Below are positions 1-8,015 of a stretch of DNA of 64,000 nucleotides, in pieces. The first letter of the stretch is position 1, and the number at the start of each line of letters is the position of its first letter. The notes under the pieces are model-generated. The model was not told the origin of the DNA and searched no databases. It saw nothing but the letters and a program-made list of their open reading frames with translations. Position numbers and translations under genes: made by a program. The stretch covers positions 4,526,001-4,590,000 of the forward strand of contig NZ_CP049838.1 of NCBI RefSeq assembly GCF_013085465.1, in the 5' to 3' direction. This stretch comes from Streptomyces asoensis (GTDB lineage Bacteria; Actinomycetota; Actinomycetes; Streptomycetales; Streptomycetaceae).

Positions 1-360
1 TACTCGGTCACACAACAGGGCGCCGGGGGCGGCCTCTTCGGATTCCTGAGCGGGTCCTGGCTGAAACACAAGGGCACCCTGGACATGACCGTGAAGTCGG
101 CCACGGCAGGCGCCACGGAACAGCGGGAGGTGCCGGTCGGCAAGGTTCTCCACATGGAGTTCACGCCGAAGATCCAGCGCATGACCGGCGAATGGCGGGT
201 GCGTATCGACGCCGACCCCGGAAGCTTCGCCGTGAACCCCTCCCCCGAGCAGAACTTCGTGGCTCCGGACGTCGTCGAGGGGCCCGTGATCCTGCCGGGC
301 GCGGCAGGGGCGCCCGGTGTCGCGGACGGCACCTCCAAGGCGGTCCTGGAGGACTGCTGA
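1..360 (+). CDS. C-terminal end of an unknown protein (5' end outside window)
   Basis: The reading frame is open from the first base and ends with TGA at 358-360, giving at least 119 residues of the C-terminal part. No family is recognised. The visible part has a glycine-rich stretch, then alternating polar and hydrophobic residues suggestive of beta structure, and ends in Glu-Asp-Cys. The next gene begins 76 bp downstream on the same strand and encodes a secreted protein, so the two could be co-transcribed. The ATG at 85 lies inside the frame but has no convincing ribosome-binding site, so an upstream start outside the window is more likely. Function is unknown. Confidence 0.6.
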   Translation, partial: YSVTQQGAGGGLFGFLSGSWLKHKGTLDMTVKSATAGATEQREVPVGKVLHMEFTPKIQRMTGEWRVRIDADPGSFAVNPSPEQNFVAPDVVEGPVILPGAAGAPGVADGTSKAVLEDC

Positions 361-436
361 CCCGGAAAGAGCAGCAGAAAGCGCAGCTCGAACCGTATCC
401 CCCACACTCACCCCGCATCCCCCACAGGAGAATCCC

Positions 437-1246
437 ATGACCACCCGCACCCCCCGGGCCAGAAGCCACCGCAGCAAGAAGAAGCGCATCACCCTCGCCC
501 TGGCCCCCGTCGCGGCGCTCGCCGTGGCCGTTCCGCTGATGAACTCGGCGGGCGCCGCCACCCCCTCCGAGGTGACCGCCGACTGCGCGGCCGACTCGGA
601 CAGGCTGGAGAACTGCGAGTTCGTCGACGTCCAGTTCAAGGCGAACAGCCTCGGGCCCAATCAGCGTGTCTCGCCCGTGACCCAGAACTGCGGAACGACG
701 ACCGCGGCGACGAACACCTTCAGCGTGAGCACGTCCGTCACCAGGACCATCCAGCTGGAGGACGGATTCGTCGTCGACGGCGGCACGAAACTCGGCAACT
801 CGTTCTTCGAGATCGGCGGGAAGTTCAACACGTCGGAAATCAACATCACGCGCGACGACAAGACGACCGGCCTGGCGTTCAGCCGCTCCGACACCGTCCA
901 GCCGGACAGCATCGGCTTCTTCATGTGGTCGGCGAAGCGCACCGACGTGAGCGGATTCCTGCGGGCCACCTACAAGGAGGCCCAGGACGGCCAGAAGGTG
1001 TTCTTCGCGCCGAGCGAAGGCGGGAAGACCGTCCATGTCTTCTATCCGCAGATCCTCAAGAACGGCACGCCCGACGGCCGGCTCTGGCTGCGGAACGTGA
1101 AATGCGGGACGCCCGAGGCCAACGGAATCCAGAACTCGCAGAACAGCATCCGGACGGAACCGGGATTCGGCGAGGCCGGCGGCAATGTCACCGACGTGGA
1201 GATCCCGCTCGCGGACATCTCGCTCTCGGAGATCCCGGCGCCCTGA
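437..1246 (+). CDS. Secreted protein of unknown function, beta-rich
   Basis: 269-residue protein. The ATG at 437 is chosen because CAGGAG precedes it by 6 bases and it is followed by a classical signal peptide: a basic start (RSHRSKKKR), a hydrophobic core (ALAPVAALAVAV) and an AGA-A cleavage site near residue 40. The mature part is rich in Ser/Thr with alternating hydrophobic residues, such as TFSVSTSVTRTIQL, and carries several cysteines. This pattern is typical of beta-sheet proteins and is loosely like ETX/MTX2-type pore formers, but I cannot assign it to a family. It lies 76 bp after the partial upstream gene and convergently faces a LuxR-type regulator whose stop is only 6 bp away. Confidence 0.8.
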   Translation: MTTRTPRARSHRSKKKRITLALAPVAALAVAVPLMNSAGAATPSEVTADCAADSDRLENCEFVDVQFKANSLGPNQRVSPVTQNCGTTTAATNTFSVSTSVTRTIQLEDGFVVDGGTKLGNSFFEIGGKFNTSEINITRDDKTTGLAFSRSDTVQPDSIGFFMWSAKRTDVSGFLRATYKEAQDGQKVFFAPSEGGKTVHVFYPQILKNGTPDGRLWLRNVKCGTPEANGIQNSQNSIRTEPGFGEAGGNVTDVEIPLADISLSEIPAP

Positions 1247-1252
1247 CGGTTC

Positions 1253-1912
1253 TCACATGCGAAGCACGGGTGCGGCCGGGGTGGCGCCGAGCCACCGCAG
1301 GACCGCGTCCGTGCTGCCCCGGGCGTCGAGCTTGGCGTAGATGTTGCTGAGGTTGTTGCGGATGGTCTTCTCGCTCAGCCGTAATCGCAGCCCGATCTCC
1401 TGGGCGCCGAGTCCGGTCGACAGCAGCTCCATGACCTGCCGTTCGCGCGGCGAGAGCAGTGCGCGCAGCCGCTCGATCGCGTCGCCGGCCGCCGGCATCC
1501 GCCGGGCCCCCTCCCGCAGGGCGGCGCACGCGGTCGGGGAGAGGTAGGTGTGGCCGACGGTGGCCGCCATCACCGCCGAGGACAGCATGTGGGTGCAGTA
1601 GTCGCCCTCGGCCAGATAGCCCGCCCCGCCCCGGAAGACCCCGACGACCGTCTCGGTGTCCGTGCGGGGGCTGACGACGATCACCGGGACGCCCCGGCCG
1701 CCCAGCGCCCTCAGCAGCCCCGGGAAGGACGTCGCCGGCTCCGCGCAGCGCAGCACGACGACGTCCGGCTCGCCCTCGTGCAGGGCGTCGTAGGGCGGGT
1801 CCACCCGCACCGCCCGGCCCACGTACGGGTCGTCGGGGCCGGGCCAGCCCTCGTGCGGCCAGTCGTCCTCGGCGCAGGCGAGAGCGACGGTGAGTCGCTG
1901 GGAGGATCGCAC
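1253..1912 (-). CDS. LuxR-family transcriptional regulator with degenerate receiver
   Basis: 219 residues. The C-terminal 60 or so residues form a LuxR/NarL helix-turn-helix: LSPRERQVMELLSTG followed by EIGLRLRLSEKTIRNNLSNIY. The N-terminal part has the length and hydrophobic strands of a response-regulator receiver. At the position where the phospho-accepting Asp is expected, after the VVVL strand, the sequence reads RCAEP, so that Asp appears missing. It may be an atypical, phosphorylation-independent regulator. No histidine kinase is adjacent. It is convergent with the secreted-protein gene at 437, which could be a target, but that is only inference from proximity. Confidence 0.85.
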   Translation of the reverse strand: MRSSQRLTVALACAEDDWPHEGWPGPDDPYVGRAVRVDPPYDALHEGEPDVVVLRCAEPATSFPGLLRALGGRGVPVIVVSPRTDTETVVGVFRGGAGYLAEGDYCTHMLSSAVMAATVGHTYLSPTACAALREGARRMPAAGDAIERLRALLSPRERQVMELLSTGLGAQEIGLRLRLSEKTIRNNLSNIYAKLDARGSTDAVLRWLGATPAAPVLRM

Positions 1913-1988
1913 TTACGGGGTCCTTCCGCCGGAACCATCACGTCCGTACGTCCGTACATACGCGGCCCGGCGTGGACATGTTCAAACT

Positions 1989-2912
1989 TCAAGAAGATAC
2001 GTCGAGCAGGGGTCCCACCTCGGCTCCGAACAGGCCGATCTGGTCGGTGAGTTCGGTGCGGCTCCGGCAGCGGAAACGCACCTGGATCTGGTGGACGCCC
2101 ATCTCCCCGTAGGCCCGCAGCGACTCGGCGAGGGCCTCCGGCGGCCCGGTGAGGGTGCGGCGGCCCACCTCCCAGCCGGGGGCGCCGACGTACAGCGGCT
2201 CGGTGATGGCGCCGACGGTGAGCGGTGCGTCGTCCCCCCGCAGCCGCCGCAGCGTCTCGATCTGCGCGGGCAGCCGGTCCCTCGGGTCGCCCTGGGGCAG
2301 CCAGCCGTCGCCCTTGAGGGCGGCCCGGCGGACGGCGGCCGGGGAGGATCCGCCGACCCAGAGCGGCACCCGCGCCTGGGCCGGCCGGGGCCGCTGCCCG
2401 AGCCCCTCGAAGTCGTACGACTTGCCGTGGTGGGAGGGGAACTCGTCCGGCCCGAGCGCGGCGCGCAACGCGTCGATCGTCTCGTCGAGCACGGCGCCCC
2501 GCCGCTCGAAGTCCACCCCCACCGTCTCGAACTCCTCCCGTACGTGACCGGCCCCGACCCCGAGGATCAGCCGGCCGCCGCTGAGGTGGTCGAGGGTCGC
2601 GTACTGCTTGGCGGTGAGCAGGGGGTGGCGCAGGCCGACGACGGCGACATGCGCGAGCAGCCGGACGCGGTCGGTCACGGCGGCGAGGTGGGCGAGGGTG
2701 GCCACGGGGTCGTACCAGACCGTGCTCATGGCCTCGGCCAGCCGGCGCGGGATCGCCACGTGGTCGCAGGCGGCGACGTAGGCGAAGCCGGCGCGGTCGG
2801 CGGCGCGGGCGACCTCGACGAGGTCGGCGGGGCCCGCGTCCGCCTCCCAGGGTTCGGCGTAGAGCGTGGACTGGGACTGGACCGGGAGCTGGATGCCGTA
2901 GTCGAGGCTCAC
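1989..2912 (-). CDS. LLM-class (luciferase-like) F420-dependent oxidoreductase
   Basis: 307 residues, the normal size for the TIGR-type F420-dependent LLM subfamily, a TIM-barrel enzyme using coenzyme F420 (occasionally FMN). Typical segments are seen: DLVEVARAADRAGF near the N-terminus, LAHLAAVTDRVRLL, the LSGGRLILGVGAGH motif, and VPLWVGGSSPAAVRRAA in the second half. The GTG start at 2912 overlaps the TGA of the upstream amidohydrolase (GTGA), so the two are translationally coupled. Substrate is unknown; the context with an amidohydrolase and a CTGAC-N5-GTCAG operator places it in the CoA-ester catabolic regulon described in the summary. Confidence 0.88.
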   Translation of the reverse strand: MSLDYGIQLPVQSQSTLYAEPWEADAGPADLVEVARAADRAGFAYVAACDHVAIPRRLAEAMSTVWYDPVATLAHLAAVTDRVRLLAHVAVVGLRHPLLTAKQYATLDHLSGGRLILGVGAGHVREEFETVGVDFERRGAVLDETIDALRAALGPDEFPSHHGKSYDFEGLGQRPRPAQARVPLWVGGSSPAAVRRAALKGDGWLPQGDPRDRLPAQIETLRRLRGDDAPLTVGAITEPLYVGAPGWEVGRRTLTGPPEALAESLRAYGEMGVHQIQVRFRCRSRTELTDQIGLFGAEVGPLLDVSS

Positions 2913-4168
2913 CGCGGGCTCCAGAGGCCGTCCGGGGTCAGCCCCAGCAGCTCGATCGCGTTGCCCCGGACGATCCGCTCCACCACGTCCGGTGCCAGGT
3001 GCCCCATCTGCGCCTCGCCGACCTCGCGTGACTTCGGCCAGGTGGAGTCGGAGTGCGGGTAGTCGGTCTCGTAGAGGACGTTCCCGACGCCGATGGAGTC
3101 GAGGTTCCTGAGGCCGAAGGCGTCGTCGAAGAAGCAGCCGTAGACGTGGTCGGCGAACAGCTCGGACGGGGGACGGTGGACCTTGTCCGCGACCCCGCCC
3201 CAGCCCCGGTTCTCCTCCCACACCACGTCGGCGCGCTCCAGGATGTAGGGGATCCAGCCGATCTGGCCCTCCGCGTACATCACCTTCAGGTTCGGGAAGC
3301 GCTCGAACTTGCCGCTCATCAGCCAGTCGACCATCGAGAAGCAGCAGTTGGCGAAGGTGATGGTGGAGCCGACGGCGGGCGGGGCGTCGGCGGAGGTGGA
3401 GGGCATCCGGCTCGACGAGCCGATGTGCATGGCCACGACCGTGCCGGTCTCGTCGCAGGCGGCGAGGAAGGGATCCCAGTCGTCGGTGTGGACGGAGGGC
3501 AGGCCGAGGTGCGGGGGTATCTCGGAGAAGGCGACCGCGCGGACCCCGCGGGCGGCGTTGCGCCGGACCTCCGCCGCCGCCAGTTCGGCGTCCCAGAGCG
3601 GGATGAGGGTGAGCGGGATCAGCCGGCCCCGCGCCTGCGGGCCGCACCACTCCTCCACCATCCAGTCGTTGTAGGCGCGCACGCACAGCAGGCCCAGCTC
3701 GTGGTCGGCGGCCTCGGTGAAGGTCTGGCCGCAGAAGCGGGGGAAGGTGGGGAAGCAGACGGCGGACTGGACGTGGTTGACGTCCATGTCGGCGAGGCGG
3801 GACGGGACGTCGAAGGACCCCGGGCGCATCTGCTCGTAGGTGATGACCTCCAGCTTGATCTCGTCCCGGCTGAAGCCGACGGCGGTGTCCAGGCGGGTGA
3901 GGGGGCGGTGCAGGTCCTCGTAGATCCACCAGTCGCCGATCGGGCCGTCGTCGCCGGGCTCGCCCATGACGGGCTTGAAGCGGCCGCCGAGGAAGGTCAT
4001 CTCCTTCAGCGGGGCCCGGACGACGCGGGGTCCGGTGTCGAGGTACTTCTTCGGGAGGCGGTCCTGCCAGACGGTGCTCGGCTCCACGGTGTGGTCGTCG
4101 ACGGAGATGATCAGCGGGAGGTTCTCTGTGGCCTTGGCGGTCTTCGCGGTCTCCAATGCGTTCTCCAT
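2909..4168 (-). CDS. Amidohydrolase-2 family metal-dependent hydrolase/decarboxylase (paralogue 1)
   Basis: 419 residues, TIM-barrel amidohydrolase of the ACMSD-like family, members of which hydrolyse or decarboxylate ring compounds using a divalent metal. The expected metal ligands are visible: D-x-H in SVDDHTVEP near residue 24, a His in MHIGSSS near 247, and an Asp in ETDYPHSDS near 370. ATG at 4168 follows a plausible purine-rich leader; upstream in-frame codons are less plausible and would cover the operator. It is a clear paralogue of the gene at 52620-53816 (shared RAYNDWMVEEWCG and RFCGQTF motifs). First gene of an operon with the LLM oxidoreductase; a 15-bp palindromic operator sits 20 bp upstream. 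Confidence 0.9.
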   Translation of the reverse strand: MENALETAKTAKATENLPLIISVDDHTVEPSTVWQDRLPKKYLDTGPRVVRAPLKEMTFLGGRFKPVMGEPGDDGPIGDWWIYEDLHRPLTRLDTAVGFSRDEIKLEVITYEQMRPGSFDVPSRLADMDVNHVQSAVCFPTFPRFCGQTFTEAADHELGLLCVRAYNDWMVEEWCGPQARGRLIPLTLIPLWDAELAAAEVRRNAARGVRAVAFSEIPPHLGLPSVHTDDWDPFLAACDETGTVVAMHIGSSSRMPSTSADAPPAVGSTITFANCCFSMVDWLMSGKFERFPNLKVMYAEGQIGWIPYILERADVVWEENRGWGGVADKVHRPPSELFADHVYGCFFDDAFGLRNLDSIGVGNVLYETDYPHSDSTWPKSREVGEAQMGHLAPDVVERIVRGNAIELLGLTPDGLWSPR

Positions 4169-4188
4169 GGGGGCACGGTAGCGCCGAT

Positions 4189-4203
4189 CTGACGGATCGT
4201 CAG
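4189..4203. promoter_or_regulatory. CTGAC-N5-GTCAG operator, site 1
   Basis: Perfect 15-bp inverted repeat CTGACGGATCGTCAG centred about 28 bp upstream of the amidohydrolase ATG. Same motif as twelve other sites in the window. A TetR-type repressor site is inferred from size and symmetry. Confidence 0.75.
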
Positions 4204-4332
4204 CTAGTGGGCGGGAGCCGGAGTTGATCGACTCTGTGGGGATGTGTGCACACCGGATGTGAGGGGTGTGTGGACTCCCGTGCAGCTGCCGGGCAAGCTG
4301 ACGCTTCCGGCATGGACAGGGCAAACTGGCCT

Positions 4333-4519
4333 AGGACCTGTCCGGCCGATCACGTCGCAGGAGAGTGACGGTGCCGAAGCAGCGCCGGTGAGTGGGGTCC
4401 GGTGCGTGCGGCTGCAAGGCGGAGGAGGGCGTCGGCGCGGAGCGTCGACAACCGACGACAACGCCGCAGACGTGCGTGCCGGACCCCGCGTCTGCGGCGT
4501 GATCGGCCGGACAGGTCCT
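4333..4519. repeat. MITE-like inverted-repeat element upstream of afsR
   Basis: The 343-bp gap before afsR holds two perfectly complementary 22-bp arms, 4333-4354 and 4498-4519 (core GGACCTGTCCGGCCGATCAC), separated by 143 bp. Inside is a second perfect 12-bp hairpin, 4461-4472 with 4489-4500, plus shorter complementary GGGGTCCGG/CCGGACCCC segments. It contains no gene. The terminal arms and compact size look like a miniature transposable element, but no target duplication is certain. It could equally act as an attenuator or bidirectional terminator in the afsR leader. Confidence 0.65.
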
Positions 4520-4546
4520 TGATTCGGATGCCTAAGGGGAGCCCTG

Positions 4547-7525
4547 ATGGACGACCGGGTAGGACACCGCGACCCGCGTGTGCCGGAGCAGAGACGTCCC
4601 GGCTCCCCCGAGGAGCCGGCGACGCTGCGCTTCGACGTGCTCGGCCCGGTGCGCGCACGTCGCGGCGACGAGCGGCTGGCCACCGGTTCGCCGCAACAAC
4701 GCGCCCTGCTGGCCGCCCTGTTGCTGCGTGAGGGCCGTACGGCGACGGCCGCCGAGCTGATCGACGCGCTGTGGGGCGAGGAGCCTCCGTCGCAGGCGCT
4801 CGCGGCGGTACGGACCTACGCCTCCCGGCTGCGCAAGGTGCTCGACCCGGGCGTCCTGGTGAGCGAGTCGGGCGGCTACGCGGTGCGCGGCCTGGCCGAG
4901 GGCGCGCTGGACCTGGCGGTGGCGCAGGAGTGGGCGGCGGAGGCGGAGAAGGCACGGACCGCCGGGGACCTGTCCCACGCCCGCGAGGTACTGAACCGGA
5001 CGCTGGGGCTGTGGGACGGGGAAGCCCTGGCCGGCGTCCCCGGTCCGTACGCGGAGGCGCAGCGCGTCCGGCTGGAGGAATGGCGGCTGGGACTGCTGGA
5101 GTCCCGGCTGGACATGGACCTGGAGCAGGGCTGCCACGCGGAGGCCGTCTCCGAACTCACCGCGCTCACCGCGGCGTACCCGTTGCGCGAGCGGCTGCGC
5201 GAACTGCTGATGCTGGCGCTGTACCGCAGCGGCCGGCAGGCGGAGGCGCTCGCCGTGTACGCGGACACCCGGCGGCTGCTGGCGGAGGAGCTCGGGGTGG
5301 ATCCGCGGGCCGGACTGCGGCGGTTGCAGCGCCGTATCCTCCAGGCCGACCCGGAGCTGGCGGAGCCGTCGGCGCCGGCGGCCCAACCGGCGGTGGTGCG
5401 GGTGCGGCCCGCGCAACTCCCGGCCACCGTGCCCGACTTCACCGGCCGCTCCGCCTTCGTACGGGAACTGAGCGAGGTGCTCGCGCGAGCCGGGGACGGC
5501 ACGGGCGGGGGCGGCCGGGTGATGGCGGTGTCCGCGCTCGCGGGCATCGGGGGCGTGGGCAAGACGACCCTCGCCGTGCACGTGGCCCACCAGGCCCGTC
5601 CGGCCTTCCCCGACGGGCAGTTGTACGTCGATCTCCAGGGCGCGGGGCCGCGGTCGGCGGAGCCGGAGACGGTCCTCGGGTCGTTCCTGCGGGCCCTGGG
5701 CACGGCGGACTCGGCGATCCCCGACTCCCTGGCGGAGCGGGCGGCGCTGTACCGCTCGGTGCTGGACGGCCGCCGGGTGCTGGTGCTGCTGGACAACGCG
5801 AAGGACGCGGCCCAGATACGCCCGCTGCTGCCGGGCACGGAGGGCTGCGCGGCGCTGGTCACCTCGCGGGTGCGGATGGTGGACCTGGCCGGAGCGCATC
5901 TCGTCGACCTGGACGTGATGTCCCCCGAGGAGGCCCTCGCCCTCTTCACCCGGATCGTCGGCGAGGAGCGGGTGGCGGCGGAGCGGAAGGCCGCGCTGGA
6001 CGTGGTGGCCGCGTGCGGTTTCCTGCCGCTGGCGATCCGTATCGCGGCCTCCCGGCTGGCCGCCCGCCGCACCTGGACGGTCTCCGTCCTCGCCGCCAAG
6101 CTGGCGGACGAACGGCGCCGACTGGACGAGCTCCAGGCGGGCGACCTGGCGGTGAAGGCGACCTTCGAACTCGGCTACGGCGCCCTGGAGCCCGCCCAGG
6201 CCCGCGCGTTCCGGCTGCTCGGCCTGGCGGACGGCCCCGACACCTCCCTGGCGGCGGCCGCGGCGGTCCTGGACCTGCCGGTGGAGGACACCGAGGACCT
6301 GCTGGAGTCCTTGGTGGACACCTCCCTGCTGGAATCGGCGGCCCCCGGCCGCTACCGGTTCCACGACCTGGTACGGCTCTACGCGCGTGCGTGCGCCGAC
6401 CGCGACGAGCCGCCCGGAGAACGCGACGCGGCGCTGTCACGGTTGCTGGACTTCTATCTGGCGACGGCGGCGGGGGTCTACGCCATCGAACGGCCCGGCG
6501 ACCGCACGGTCGTCCACCTGGAGCCCACCTCGTACCGGGGGTTGTCCTTCGGCGAGCGGACGCAGGCCCTCGACTGGCTCTTCGCGGAGGCGCAGTGCCT
6601 GCTGGCGTGCGCACGGCAGCAGCAGACGGGCAGCGGCCTGCGCCGTGCCGTCGATCTGCTCTGGGCCGCCAAGGACCTGGCGGAGTCGGGAGCGAACGCG
6701 AAGCAGTACGAGTGGGCGGCCACGGCCCTGCGGGACGCCGCGCAGGACGCCGCCGACGTCCGCGCGGAGAGCCGCGCCCGCACGGCGCTCTCCAACGTCC
6801 ACCTGGCCGCCGGACGGTACGCCGAGGCGGACGAGGAGGCCCGGCGCGCGATCGAACTCGCCACGGCGGCGGACGACGCGACGCCGGTCAGCTGGGCGGC
6901 GACGGACCGGGGGATCATCGCGCTCAACCAGGGGCGGTACGAGGAGGCGGAGCGGCTCCTGACGACGGCCCGGGACGGGTATCGCGCCGACGGCAACCGC
7001 CCGGGTGAGGCCAGCGCGCTCTGCAACCTCGCTCAGCTGCACCAGCGCATGAACCGTGCCGACAGCGCGGTCTCGCTCGCGCAACAGGGCGTCGACATCT
7101 TCCAGCAGCTCGGTCTCAGCCTGCGCCTCGCGAACGGCCGCTACTCCCTGGGCGTGGCGCTCACCCGCGCCGGGCGCCTGCCGGAAGGTCTGGCCCAGCT
7201 CACGGACGCCATGCTGATCTTCGCCTCCAACCGGCAGCGGCTGTGGGAAGGCACGACGCATCTGCGCATCGCCCAGCTGCACCTGGCCGCCCAACGCCCC
7301 GCCCAGGCCGCTCAGCACGCGGAGCAGTCCCTCGCCATCGGGGTCATCGGGGGTGACCTGATCCGAGGCAGCGTCCTGAACACGCTGGGCAAGAGCCTGC
7401 GCGCGCTGGGTCAGTCGGACCGGGCGCGAGCCTGTTGGCACGAGGCCCTGCTCCTCCTGGAGAATGCGGGGGCGCCCGAGGCCGCCGAGGTGCGTCGACT
7501 GCTGGCCCCTCTGGACGCGTCATGA
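4547..7525 (+). CDS. afsR: AfsR-type SARP regulator (winged helix, BTAD, NB-ARC, TPR)
   Basis: 992 residues, matching the 993 aa known for S. coelicolor AfsR. Domains in order: OmpR-like winged helix (about 28-115), bacterial transcriptional activator domain (about 120-265), NB-ARC ATPase with P-loop GIGGVGKTT at 333-341 and LLDN Walker B near 415, and C-terminal TPR repeats (about 700-985). AfsR is a global activator of antibiotic production that is phosphorylated by AfsK-type kinases and activates afsS. ATG at 4547 is preceded by AAGGGGAG. The small afsS gene lies immediately downstream and an AfsK-like kinase lies 8 kb away on the opposite strand, which supports the assignment over an unrelated SARP. 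Confidence 0.93.
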   Translation: MDDRVGHRDPRVPEQRRPGSPEEPATLRFDVLGPVRARRGDERLATGSPQQRALLAALLLREGRTATAAELIDALWGEEPPSQALAAVRTYASRLRKVLDPGVLVSESGGYAVRGLAEGALDLAVAQEWAAEAEKARTAGDLSHAREVLNRTLGLWDGEALAGVPGPYAEAQRVRLEEWRLGLLESRLDMDLEQGCHAEAVSELTALTAAYPLRERLRELLMLALYRSGRQAEALAVYADTRRLLAEELGVDPRAGLRRLQRRILQADPELAEPSAPAAQPAVVRVRPAQLPATVPDFTGRSAFVRELSEVLARAGDGTGGGGRVMAVSALAGIGGVGKTTLAVHVAHQARPAFPDGQLYVDLQGAGPRSAEPETVLGSFLRALGTADSAIPDSLAERAALYRSVLDGRRVLVLLDNAKDAAQIRPLLPGTEGCAALVTSRVRMVDLAGAHLVDLDVMSPEEALALFTRIVGEERVAAERKAALDVVAACGFLPLAIRIAASRLAARRTWTVSVLAAKLADERRRLDELQAGDLAVKATFELGYGALEPAQARAFRLLGLADGPDTSLAAAAAVLDLPVEDTEDLLESLVDTSLLESAAPGRYRFHDLVRLYARACADRDEPPGERDAALSRLLDFYLATAAGVYAIERPGDRTVVHLEPTSYRGLSFGERTQALDWLFAEAQCLLACARQQQTGSGLRRAVDLLWAAKDLAESGANAKQYEWAATALRDAAQDAADVRAESRARTALSNVHLAAGRYAEADEEARRAIELATAADDATPVSWAATDRGIIALNQGRYEEAERLLTTARDGYRADGNRPGEASALCNLAQLHQRMNRADSAVSLAQQGVDIFQQLGLSLRLANGRYSLGVALTRAGRLPEGLAQLTDAMLIFASNRQRLWEGTTHLRIAQLHLAAQRPAQAAQHAEQSLAIGVIGGDLIRGSVLNTLGKSLRALGQSDRARACWHEALLLLENAGAPEAAEVRRLLAPLDAS

Positions 7526-7540
7526 GCCTGCCGCGGGCGG

Positions 7541-7562
7541 CGTTCATCAAACGTTTATGACC
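7541..7562 (+). promoter_or_regulatory. AfsR/PhoP-type direct-repeat box in the afsS promoter
   Basis: Two 11-bp direct repeats, CGTTCATCAAA and CGTTTATGACC, begin 15 bp after the afsR stop and about 165 bp before the afsS start. In S. coelicolor, AfsR binds direct repeats overlapping the afsS -35 region, and PhoP binds overlapping GTTCATC-like units. The match is by position and sequence pattern; binding itself is inferred. Confidence 0.65.
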
Positions 7563-7726
7563 GGCCGACAGAATCGACCCAACGGTCCGTCGCGTCGGGG
7601 GGCATGCGGGCCGGGGAGTCCATGGGGGTGGGCTCCGGTCCACGCCTCTGTCCGGCGATACTCGGGGGAATCGCCGGTCAGAGGCGTCTCATTCACTTGA
7701 ACACCATTCACAGGGGAAGCGTGAAC

Positions 7727-7927
7727 ATGAGCAGCACCGAGAAGCAGTCGACGGACATCACCACGCTGGAGAACCACTCGCCCGTGCCGCCGGCCCTCAA
7801 GGACACGGTGACGCAGAAGACCACGACGCAGGAGACCACCGCGTCCACCACGTCGACCGACGAAGAGATCACCACGCTCGAGAACCACTCGCCCGTCCCG
7901 CCCGCCCTGGACCTGGACGGCAAGTAG
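7727..7927 (+). CDS. afsS: AfsS-type small regulatory protein
   Basis: 66 residues, ATG at 7727 with AGGGGAAG 7 bases upstream. It carries two near-identical repeats, ITTLENHSPVPPAL, at residues 11-24 and 48-61, separated by a Thr-rich linker. S. coelicolor AfsS (63 aa) is known for repeats of the form T-x-x-D-N-H-M-P-x-P-P-A; here D is E and M is S. AfsS is the AfsR target that raises antibiotic production and is thought to act with RNA polymerase. Its position directly 3' of afsR with an AfsR-type box upstream fits. The two repeat copies are also close at DNA level, so copy number may change by recombination. Confidence 0.88.
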   Translation: MSSTEKQSTDITTLENHSPVPPALKDTVTQKTTTQETTASTTSTDEEITTLENHSPVPPALDLDGK

Positions 7928-7955
7928 GCGCCGACCGTCACCACTCCGACGGGGA

Positions 7956-7993
7956 TCGGCCGCGGCGGCGCGGAGGGGAGCCGCCGCGGCCGA
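7956..7993. terminator. Hairpin terminator between afsS and the CoA ligase gene
   Basis: Perfect 14-bp arms (TCGGCCGCGGCGGC, 7956-7969 with 7980-7993) and a 10-base loop, lying between convergent genes. No T-run follows, as is common in Streptomyces. Likely bidirectional. Confidence 0.7.
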
Positions 7994-8015
7994 GGCGTGT
8001 CCGGGGGCCGCGCGG

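Noticed and set aside
4532..6364. 610-codon frame on the - strand opposite afsR
   Set aside because: Gln/Arg/Gly-rich shadow; AfsR domains on the + strand are unambiguous.
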